Source: Calamus simplicifolius (lineage: Eukaryota > Streptophyta > Magnoliopsida > Arecales > Arecaceae). Taken from it: a stretch of 64,000 bases of DNA. The notes under the pieces were generated by a model. The model saw only the letters and a program-made list of their open reading frames with translations, had not been told where the DNA came from and ran no database searches. A program made the translations under genes and the position numbers. Numbering within the stretch: position 1 is the first letter of the stretch; every line of letters begins with the position of its first letter. The stretch covers positions 35,315 to 99,314 of the forward strand of contig UESW01001880.1 in the NCBI GenBank assembly GCA_900491605.1. Reading direction: 5' to 3'. Shown here one piece after another: positions 54,608-64,000 of the stretch.

Positions 54608-57600
54608 TTAACTAAACATTCGCTCCGCATCCATGCGTTCTAGCACCCGTCGTGCTTCTTCTTCTGTTGCTGGAACAACATTGCGAATTCTGAGTCCATT
54701 CTTCAAGGCATTGGGTTTGACAGTAAAGGTGAAATAGAATGTGTTTGATACCTGCTCGTGGGGAAAAAAGAGAACAATTACATAAGATTCAATGGCCTCA
54801 TGCAATGAACATCCATGGTAAATTGAATAATATACAGTTAATTTCCATGTCCAGGCTTCCCTCGAATGCTTACCTCACTGGTTCGGAGCTCAGGCCTTGT
54901 TACATGAGCGACCACTTCAATATTGATCAGAGGCTGCTCCGGATTCTCCAGCTGTGTATACAGAACGCATGACTTCAAACGCAAGAAGTCTCCCACATCC
55001 ACCTAGCATATATAATTAGCAGTTACATCAACTGGCATTTGTAATCAAACTCACCAGAAAATCTGAAGTACAGCAACAGTATAACCAATTCCTTAGCAGC
55101 TAAGATGGTATTGGAACAACATTTCGATTCTACTGAGAACTAGTAGCCCTCAAGTATAATATATCATTATCCAATGAACTTTCATGCAATGTTCACAATT
55201 TTGACACCAGACTCCGTACCACTACCATATTGGTACAGTGTTGGTACGCCTAGCATATAAGTTGGCTCAGCATAATGACATTCAGTATGCCCCCAATGCA
55301 AACCTTGCCTTTATATCTTTTTAAGATGGAAAAAAGAACCCAGATAGGAGGAATGGCAGGTTTAACTTCGCTGACAATGCCAGAGTTGGTTACTTACAGG
55401 TTTTAAGAAATCAACGTGATCAACTTCAAGAAAGCAAGGCATCTGTCCAACAAAGGCATATGCAGTCGAAAAGGCTAGGTCAAATGCCAGGTTCATCAAA
55501 AAGCCCCCAAAGATCCGTCCATGAAAGTTCCTCTGCTGAGGTTGACAAATTAGAGCATTCTCAAGGCTGGTATCCCTTATCAGAATGCTGTCTCTATCTG
55601 CTAAAGCAGGCAAATCACAGAAGACACGCCCCTCTGCCAACAAAGCCTTTAGTCTCTTCCCACGCAAGCTGTGCCCATGCTCAGTTTCACTCCCCCGTTC
55701 TTCTCTCATCCTTTTCCTCCATTTATCCCTTGCTTCTCCTTCTTTATAAAGCAACTTTTCTTGTTCAGTTTCTGGTGACAGGCGGTTTACAGGAGCAGAT
55801 TTACAGTCTTTGAATCTTGTGCGACAAATGTGAAATTTGCAGTCAAAGCAATGGGTTCTGATGGTACAGAGTTATCTGCCACGTTATGGACAGAAAATCA
55901 ACAATCAGATAAAGCTGAGTAATTGAATAAGCTCTGTGTTACATACTCTATCAGATTTCATTTATAAATAACACTCAATATGTTATGATGTTCAGAATAC
56001 CTTGTTGAAACTGAGTAACTTCAATCTGTACATCAATGGATGAGCGACCAACCCATGTGACAGCACCTGCTATTTTCAGATCTGTGTCTACACGCAATGG
56101 CTTTTTTAAAACCATCTTGTCTACACAGGCGGTAACCAATAAAAGAGGCCTTGTGGTGTTATCATCATCGGAGCAGTGCTGGCATACAAAGGCAAATAAA
56201 TAAACAAAACCACTTCCCTGATAGACATGTGATGCATTGAAATATCTGAAAACTTTTTTCATTTGATAATTAGAAAATCAGAGATTGAAGAAGAACAATA
56301 CCATAGTAAATAAGATATTATGATCAGTTCTGGAACATCCAAGAAATTGAAAAATGAAATGATATAGTATTTCAGTTTCATTTTTGAATTTTGTTAAGTT
56401 TTATATGATTACCAATATAATTCCATTTTATCACTAAGAGTTAGTAACCTATCACATACATCATCAACAATTCAAATAGGGGTAAGCATATAATATATTT
56501 GACAGCAGGCAAGTAGGCCGATGATCTCTGAACTGATGTTGAAAAACACCGGGCTATTAAACGTGTCCTTCTACAAGCACAACCATGAGCAATGAATAGA
56601 TTTAATAACAAAGGAGTTCTGACAACCTCGGTCGCTTCAGCCAAGACTCCAGATTCCCAGAAGATGATCTATAGCTCAGGCATGCATGATGGATTAGGAC
56701 CTGGTATATTCATCTTCCAGTTGCCATGCAACTGATTTAAGACTTACTCTATGACAAATGAGGTCACAAAAATATGCTATAAAATATTTTAAAATGGTTA
56801 TTTCGTGAACCATTTCCTGCAAGGCCCTTCATATAATCTTTTTTTTTTTTTTGGCAGATAATCTTTTTTTTTTATTTTTTGGCAGCTCCTGCAACCTCCA
56901 AATTCGTAGAAGATAATTACATAAAAGAGATTACACAAATTCAAAAAGTAAAATCAAGCAACAGATGTGAAAGTAAACTTTGTCATGGAACATGGTTATA
57001 CTTCATGACCACTGGCCAGATCATCTATAAAAGCAACTGTAGTTGTAACCAGCAACAACAATCTATGCAATGTAAATTTAACATCCTATCCAATCTGAAA
57101 TCAAAACAGAAACAACAGTTCCTGCAAGTTATCCAAATATAAAACCCACTTTCCACTCCTATTCTTTGGAAATCTTATTTTATGGTCATCATAAATAACA
57201 ACGATGTTTAAGATTATCTTTCATATGGAAAACAGAACCTCAGTGATGCAATAAAGTTGCACAACCAACTTACATTTTCTCCTTAATTAGAATATAAATG
57301 TTTAAAGAAAAATGATGTCAGCTTAATTAGAATAAAGATGTTAAAAGAAAATGGTGTGAATAGACAGTCCATTTCACTTAATCAAATGTTTAAGAGATAG
57401 TAAAGTTCATCAGGACCACTTGAAGGAAGGGTTATACATGCTACTTACCTAGCCTGGAACATTTCAAGTCAATCAAAACTACATGCAACCTTGAAACCTT
57501 CTCCACTGAAAAGATCTGTCCGACATCCTTATCTTTCAAGCTTTCCTAATAAGTTGCAGGAATTTTCCACAGGTTTTCTATCAAGAAAATGAGGTTACCC

Positions 57601-59218
57601 CTTGGGGTGGCAACATATAAAAGGATTTCATCAACTAATGACTCATGATAACTGCGAAAATAATCAACATATACTTAACTGCCCTTTACCCTTCTTCTCT
57701 TAGCTTTGAAAGTTATTTTGGTACTCTTTGATTCTATTTCCAAATGCTATTGTTTTTACAGAATACTTAAATAAGTGAAAGTGCTTTAACTATTAACGAG
57801 TTCTTCATCCCAAAACATGCAGAATAGCACTTAATTTTCTTCTAAGACTCCATCAAAAGTATGTCTTAGTAGAATATGTATCAAGTCTAGAAGGAGACAT
57901 GGCACACAATAGCCCAAACATTCGGAATTTAATGAAAAATTGTCTTCTCCAATGGGGCATTATACTCCATGCTAGCCATCATAACCAAACAAATGTCAGG
58001 GTTAATTGAAACTAAATAACGCAATAGATTTTTCCAGTAGAAGAATCTGTCGAACCCATCAACATATCAGAAAATGTATTAAAATATTTCACAAAATCTA
58101 TGTAAAACACGCAAACCATCTATGCTTCTCTTTCCATTTTCAGAAATTCTAATTCTAAATCACAATTTCGAACCATGATAGCCATGATTCAGTATCTTAG
58201 AGAGGTACAACATTACAACTCCTTATGTACACTATAAATTGAAATTTCTGAGCAAACCTGATGATGGCAAAAGGACCTTAAGACTATTAAAAAGCTGAGC
58301 AAGAGTCACAATATTTGTATTGGATTAACATGCTTAATCTGCCAAAAGACTAGCTCCACAGAAACCCATTCCATGGCTGGCTCTGTAATCTAGAGTAACG
58401 TGAGAGCTGTTTACCATATCCCAATAAATAGCATTTAAAGAAAATTAATCTATTAACATATCCATAGATGCACCCAGAGTACTTGCATTTTTAATCTAAA
58501 TTTTTCAGTCAGAAGCCCTTATTATTGTTAACTGAGAGCTGTCAACCAATAGGTGTTAGCAGCACTATATAGTTTCAGGGATGTTTCATAAACTTATGAA
58601 ACGTTGAGCACAAACTGTAGAAAGTTTCAAATCATATTGGAGACATGTAGCAATTGTACATCTTCTAAACCCATCAACAGTGCCAAATTAAAATCATAGA
58701 CCAACAGAGACCTATGACAAGGAAGCCTGTGTTGGAAGTCTAGGCCAATTACTCAAAAAACTACACCAAGTCATATTAAAGATTCAACCAATCAATACTG
58801 CAACACGTTTTGCAGAAAGAGTATGAAGTCACAGTGATACCTTCACAGCAATGGTTCCGGCAAGCGCGTCGAGATCCTCGAGCAGCTTCCCGATTCTGAC
58901 CTCGTTCCATGGATCCCGGTACTGCTCCCTGAGGATGTAATCACTGGAAAAGTTGTAGATGATGTTCATCCGGCTCTGCAACGGCGTCCTTGTGAGCAAT
59001 TCAGTCTGTGGAGGGCCGTCCTTGGAAGGGTCAAGCAGCCTTTCAAAGATATTCGATCGGGCCTCCCAGAGGGCATTGGTCACCGGCGAGTGATACATGC
59101 CGGGCCACAAGCTGAGTGGCTTCCTGCTTGATGAGGTCGTATTCATGCGCGGCGGAGAGCTATCAAATGGCGAGGCAAATGTTGAAACCACTCGGATGGG
59201 AGAAGAGCCAGGATCCAT
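54608..59218 (-). CDS. Acyl-CoA thioesterase, double hotdog (ACOT9-like)
   Basis: Exons on the minus strand: 59218-58841, 56178-56001, 55875-55398, 55002-54874 and 54751-54608, all with GT-AG introns; intron 1 is 2.7 kb. Total is 1307 nt, one short of 436 codons. The missing base falls near 55803-55806 in exon 3, where SKT is followed by a stop in frame while the neighbouring frame continues the family sequence. Landmarks: WEARSNIFERLLDPSKDGPP, VTACVDKMVLKKPLRVDTDL (first hotdog), FVAQDSKT, LLAEGRVFCDLPALADRDSI, ENALICQPQQRNFHGRIFGG (second hotdog) and the C-terminus EEARRVLERMDAERMFS. It hydrolyses acyl-CoA to free acid and CoA. Plant members are annotated as chloroplast or mitochondrial; no strong transit peptide is obvious from this start. 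Confidence 0.88.
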
Positions 59219-60576
59219 AGAGTCTAAAGGTAATCCTTGCGAAGGTTTCTGGCCAGAGGAAGAGAAGAGTCTGGATTGGGTGGTTTTGATGCCGAAAGTT
59301 TCGTTCTTTGGATAAATTCTAGTGGTTTCTGAGGTCGGTCTAGGCTAAAAGAGGAGAGGGGCCTGATTTGGGTGGGAAGATGTGGTGCTTTTGGAGCAAA
59401 AAGATTCAGTCTTTTGATGAATTCCTTTAGTCTGAGGCGGGTTTTGGCGAAAGGAGGAGAAAGGTCTATTTTTGGTGCAGGAATGAGATGGTTTCAGAGC
59501 GAAGAGAGTTGATTTTGGGATGAACTCTGTCGATCTCTTCGGTGCGTTTTGGGGAAAAGAGGAGAAGGATCTGGTTTAAGGAATCAGATTGGAAAAGCTT
59601 GGGGTCTTGGGGTGTTTGATGAGAATTCTGGAGGGTGGAGAAAGCGAAAGAGAGAAGTTTTGGCGGCAGTAGGAGAGGTTTTGGAGAAGGGAAGGTGTGA
59701 GTTGGTTCTGGAAGGAGGGCTTGGAGGTGGGAATTTGGTCAGGGTTTGGGGGAAGGAGGAAGGAGATGGAGAGGAGAGAGGAAGAGCTTTTAATATGTGG
59801 CTTCATGGCGTTGATGAGAGAGAGAGAGAGATAAATTTGCAGCCATTGGCAAGTATGGCGTGGCGTGAGGTTAGTTGTATTGTGGAAGGGCGGTCTCTGC
59901 GGTTTGTTGAAGTCCATGCCGTGGACCGTGGTGCTTCGGTGCGGGATCCAACCGTCCACTTCTTTCTACTTACTGTAACCATCATTGACCAAGGATGCAT
60001 TGCGGGATTTAAAAAAAAAAAATTGCAAATTATAGTTGGCAAATCCGTTTCGTACGCCCCTGTTGTATGAATGATAATCATGTTCAGGCATTATCTTGTT
60101 ATAATTGTTGTTTTAGCTATTTGTTAGTATTTTATTTTACTATTGTTCTTGCAAATAAAAAAATATTTTTAAATGTAAATCTCCATATTAATTCAAGAAT
60201 TTGTTATGAGCTCAATAACATTATCAAACTGTGCTTTTTTTTTTTCGTTATTATTACCATTATTTTGTGTCATGGTTGGTAACATCAATTATTATATAAG
60301 TCATTATTTATATAAATCATTTTTAAAAAATTATTGATGCAAAAGAATATTTTTTTTCAAAAGAAAAGAAAATGATTTGGATTATGCATTCTCAACTCTT
60401 TCTTTTTTTTAAAAAAAAGGAAAAATACCATAAGACTCCTGAAATTTGATCAATTTGTATATTAGTCATAGAAGAAAAAAACTCAAAGATCCTAAAACTT
60501 TCATTTTATTACACAATGATTCTCTTTGCCTATATTCGTCGTGAGGCGATAGAATGCTGTTCCTTTTTAGCACCAA
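59219..60576 (-). promoter_or_regulatory. Upstream region of the thioesterase gene
   Basis: From the gene's own strand this is CT-rich near the start codon (59560-59830, including a GA/CT run at 59817-59832) and AT-rich beyond 60060. ORFs such as 59549-60070 on the plus strand are purine-rich reverse reads of this leader and have no domain. No clear TATA box was picked. Confidence 0.4.
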
Positions 60577-61637
60577 TAAAGTAGCAATGAACCGCATGGG
60601 CGCAAAATTATAATAGCTGTGCACAAAGCTGTTGGCCTGTTGACAAAGAGCATGAATAAGAACTCCAACAGCACATTTTGGATGTGAATTTTCATAGTCC
60701 ATGTAAATTTTGATTTATCATGGAGCAATGAAATTTTGCAGTCTCTTATCCTTTTTCCAAGTAAATCTTAATTTACCACCAAGCAATTACTAGCGGATTA
60801 ATAAAGGGCATGAATAATCCTGTCAGTATATTCTGGATGTATTAGATTATGACTTTCATACAGGTCACAAAGCGGCATGTGAAATTTATTAATTTCTTCT
60901 CTAACAAGCATACTCAACTCAACTCAACTCATCTAAAACTTTTTTTTAACTACATGGGATCAGCTACATGAATATGCTTCCTCCATTCTGTTCTATTCAG
61001 GACTAAGCCAACATTCAAATTATAAATAGTTATTCCTTTTTAAGTATTTCTGTCCATGTTAGTTTAAGTCTACCTCTATCTCTATCCTTATCATAAATTG
61101 TTAAAAGATCATTCTTTCTAACAGTATCTAAAGGTCTACGTTGTGTATGTTCAAACCACCGTAATCAATTTTCTCTATTTTATCTTCAATTGGGGCTACT
61201 CCTATCATTTCTCTTATATGTTTATTTCTAATTCTATCTTTTAAAGTTTTACCACAATCCATCTTAACATATGCATTTCTGTTACACTTAATTTATTTAC
61301 ATGTTGTTTCAATATTGCTCAATACTCTATTCCATATAGCATAGTGGCCTAATAGCAGTTTTAAAGAATTTTTTTTTAATTTTAATGGAATGCACCGATC
61401 ATACAATACTTCCATTGTATTATATAATCATCATCATTATCATCATCTTAACATTGGAAAAAAATTTATTAATCTCTGTCATAACATAAAACTATCCTTT
61501 TGAGATTAGTCGTTGTATAAAACTATCAAAACGTGATTATGGTTGTGTAGAGTTTAGAAGCCGATCAGGTTATCATAGCATGAATATGCTTGATGGCATG
61601 AAACATGATTTATGGCATAAAAATAACTCACAATCAG
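60577..61637. repeat. Dispersed repeat, copy 2, interrupted
   Basis: It matches 53705-54297 in the same orientation but is split by about 0.5 kb of RTE-LINE sequence (60911-61425). It ends at CACAATCAG (61637), where an LTR begins, whereas copy 1 continues GTCATAAATCC. This copy therefore served as target for two later insertions. Confidence 0.85.
60911..61425 (-). mobile_element. 5'-truncated RTE-type LINE fragment
   Basis: Its left edge is a short tandem CAACT/ACTCA repeat (60913-60930), as expected for the microsatellite tail of an RTE element read in reverse. Next comes the conserved tail sequence ACTACATGGGATCAGCTACA (60950-60969). Minus-strand reading gives degenerate RT C-terminal sequence: YGIEYWAILKQHVNKLSVTE with one stop, MHMLRW, and RWFEHTQRRPLDTVRKNDLL. 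Copy 1 of the dispersed repeat lacks this block. Confidence 0.7.
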
Positions 61638-61961
61638 TGGTGCGGGCACCAAGATCAAGCAGAGGATTCTTAACCCTCTGTGGATATCTGACTAGTTATG
61701 ATTCAAGTCTTGAGTTGGAAAATAAAGTTTAGTTTATTTTGAGTCCCGTCCAGTTCATTTTATTCTAAATTGAGTCATATCCACTTCAGTTTATTTTAAT
61801 GTGAGTCCTGTAGTAAGTTCATCAGCTTACAAGAGAGACATTAGTATTGGAGCAGAAGACAAGGCCATCACAGTCAGACAGAGCAGCTGCTAAATTCAAG
61901 TTGGTGCCACACCTACTTTAAATAGCCCACATGCCACCTAGCAGAGCAGGCAACCTTTCTG

Positions 61962-62226
61962 ATCTGGATGATCATTTTCCTCATCTGGTCGATGCCGATT
62001 TCATGCCAAATTAAGCTACCACTGATTGCATCTAGAAGATCACGTTCCTCATCTGGACGCTGCAGATTTCATTCCAAATTAAGCTGCCGCTGATTGCATC
62101 TCAATCATATCTAGAAGATCACCTGCCTCATCTGGACGCCACAGATTTCATGCTGAGTCCAGCTGCCGCTGATTGCATCTAGAAGATCACCTTCCTTATC
62201 TGGACACTGTAGATTTCATGCCAAAT
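61962..62226. repeat. Degenerate ~66-bp tandem repeats in U3
   Basis: GATTGCATCTAGAAGATCAC followed by CTCATCTGGACGC and GATTTCATGCCAAATTAAGC recurs about four times upstream of the TATA box, with one copy lengthened by a CAATCATATC insertion. Confidence 0.8.
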
Positions 62227-62292
62227 TTGATTAGGGCACCTTTTTTTTTTTCTCTCTTTCCATATCTATATTTTCTTGGGCCCCAAGTCTCT

Positions 62293-62305
62293 TGCTCTAT
62301 AAAAG
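62293..62305 (+). promoter_or_regulatory. LTR TATA box
   Basis: CTCTATAAAAGAG lies about 70 bp after the U3 tandem repeats. Confidence 0.7.
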
Positions 62306-62974
62306 AGACCCTCTTGTATGAATGTGTATCTTTTATTATTAATCAATCAATCCAAATTTTGAGTTATTGTGATTTTTGTTAATTGGTTCTCTGGTGCTCT
62401 TGTTTCCCTCCTCCTGCGCGTGCCAATATCCCAAGTCTTCAGGAGAAACCCTATCCGCCCCCTTTGTCTTCCAATAGTGGACGCCCAAGAGCCCTTGACC
62501 GGCCTTCCCTTTTCTCTACTCTTTCCTTGTCTCTTTGCCTCTATTCTAAATTTTCTCTATTATTCTTTAACCTTTGTATGGTGATCTTGCAGATCCATCA
62601 GTAGCCACGAATCCAGGATTCAAGGTGATCGTCATCCAGGTAAGCGGATACTTGGTCGTAGATCCATGGGCTTAAGGCTTGGTCATTTAGGGCGCATCCG
62701 CTAGGCAGAGCAACCCCTTCAACACTTTGATCTTCCCCCTCCTGCCAGGTACACCCCTCTAATCTACTAGTAACTTTATTGTAAGAGAGCAAGCCCTACC
62801 AGGGCTTCTTAGCCTCGGCGGTCATTCTTCCTTATTTTTTAGGAACTGCTTCACATGCTGATTTACTGTGAATTTTCCTGAATCCCTCTTAGGCTATTAC
62901 TTTGGGAGAATAATCAACTGCAATATTAATTATTAAAAAAAATTACTTACATGCGAATCGATCCTGCATCAGTT

Positions 62975-62986
62975 TGGTATCAGAGC
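62975..62986 (+). other. Primer binding site
   Basis: TGGTATCAGAGC lies three bases after the LTR end, complementary to initiator Met tRNA. Confidence 0.85.
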
Positions 62987-64000
62987 CATGTTAGGGCTTA
63001 ATTTTAATTCACGTTATTATTAGTATATTATTTGTTAATTGAATTGTTTCTGCCTGTATATATTAGAAAATTATGAAATTTATTTCTCTAGATTGTTATA
63101 ATTTAAAGTATTTTTTTGTTATTTTTTGAAAATTTAATTCAATCTATGAATTAATTGCATGCCTGATTACTCATAAAAAAGTGTAAAAATTCTTGAGATT
63201 TTGTTAATTTTTGAGGATTTAATTCGATCTGTGAAAAAAAATAAAAAAAATTCTGAGATTTATTGCTATTTACATATTTCTGGATTAGGGTTTGTGTTTT
63301 ACATGTCATTCATTTGCATTAAATTACTCTTAAGGGCTTTCATTGATGTCAGATAAGGGAGGGATTGAGACCCCTTCCTTGGCTCAAAACAACCACCTAT
63401 GCATTCTGATCCAAGCCTCTAATATAAAACTGAGTAGCAACTTAATTGACATTTGTCCTAAAGGGCTAGGGACACCAACAGTCAGTTTAGTGTACTGGAG
63501 GAGACTAGTACAAATCAATCTGGTGTGTACTCTAAAATTGATGTCTAGAAGGGAGGTCAAATGTCAAACGACTTAAGCGGAGTGTTGGGGGTTATTCTAA
63601 TTAGGCACCTGCAATTTGCGGGACGAGCCTCCCCCCCTTTCACTTGTCCCAACTGGCCAATTGAAGAGTTACTGTTAGATTGGCTTGCATTAAGCCAAAT
63701 CCTTTACTCTGGATGACTAGGTCTAGCATACCATAGTCCAACTCAGTCTGAGTCTTGTATGCTTGATTGTGCTTGCATGTGCACTTGATCAGGAGCATCT
63801 TTTCGCCCATCACCACCTTCATTACAGGCTGAACCCATGGTTAATTAAAGCATTGATGATCACTTAAGGATCATCACTGAACAACTAGCCTGAATGAACC
63901 AAAATATCAAAATCTGAGGCTAGATTAGGTCTAGGTTCGATCAAGTCGAAACTAGGTTGGGCATCCTAGAAGAAGCCCGTGAGCCCCACATTGAGTCTGA
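62987..64000 (+). other. 5' internal leader of the same LTR element
   Basis: This is an AT-rich leader followed by a 77-codon frame at 63343-63576 (MSDKGGIETPSLAQNNH). It may be a gag start cut short, but no Gag motif was recognised. Later frames (63600-64000) are broken. The element continues beyond the window. Confidence 0.4.

Larger units (their letters stand above)
61638..62971 (+). repeat. 5' LTR of an element running off the window
   Basis: It starts TGGTGCGGGCACC at the point where dispersed-repeat homology stops. It ends CCTGCATCA at 62971, followed by GT and then the PBS TGGTATCAGAGC. The TGGTGC and GCATCA ends are near inverted repeats. Length is about 1334 bp. A TATA box (CTCTATAAAAGAG, about 62293-62305) and a pyrimidine-rich R/U5 follow. 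The 3' LTR is outside the window, so the family (Copia or gypsy) is unproved. Confidence 0.7.

Noticed and set aside
59549..60070. 173-codon plus-strand ORF upstream of the thioesterase gene
   Set aside because: It is Gly/Glu/Arg-rich from a purine-rich leader, with no domain; it is more likely the reverse of the gene's CT-rich 5' UTR.
63343..63576. 77-codon ORF as a host gene
   Set aside because: It lies in the leader of an LTR element just after the PBS and shows no recognisable domain.

Overview
The window is nuclear DNA of a flowering plant, most likely a monocot and possibly a palm. The plant origin is clear from the formin and hotdog-thioesterase genes with conventional GT-AG introns and from plant-specific transposon lineages. 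The monocot guess rests on the very GC-rich 5' exon of the formin gene next to AT-rich introns and later exons; no search was run, so the species call is an inference. About 70% of the window is transposon-derived and only two ordinary host genes are visible.

Layout. 1-9540: the 3' part of a Ty3/gypsy element of the Tat lineage (+): gag end, protease, RT, two RNase H domains, integrase, a 99-bp tandem array, a spliced antisense gene, a 90-bp hairpin array and a probable 3' LTR. 9560-12306: a PBS-like fragment, an 81-bp duplication, a minus-strand LTR fragment with 59-bp repeats, and AT-rich DNA. 12320-18580: a nearly full-length L1-type LINE (+) flanked by a 13-bp target-site duplication. 18594-20760: AT-rich, no gene seen. 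20766-39134: a Copia element with AAGTA target-site duplications, much of whose 5' half is replaced by a second Copia family arranged LTR-internal-LTR-truncated internal. The first LTR of that inner family is itself split by a 2.9-kb solo LTR with its own TCTTG duplication. 39785-45163: a Mutator-like element with degenerate terminal inverted repeats. It carries a small three-exon gene (+) and a broken plant-mobile-domain gene (-). Between them lies a palindrome of about 1.3 kb with arrays of GTTCGGCC/GGCCGAAC hairpins. 46528-52814: a group I formin gene (+). 54608-59218: an acyl-CoA thioesterase gene (-), convergent with the formin gene. 60577-64000: a second copy of a dispersed repeat, broken by a 5'-truncated RTE LINE and then by a 5' LTR with PBS of an element that runs off the window.

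Most transposon coding regions carry stops and frameshifts. The two host genes are conserved throughout but contain four single-base losses between them. Adding one base at each restores a codon-divisible length in both, so assembly error is as likely as real gene loss. The least conventional object is the 39785-45163 element: two convergent genes, each intron or shared 3' flank loaded with inverted repeats, next to the formin promoter.
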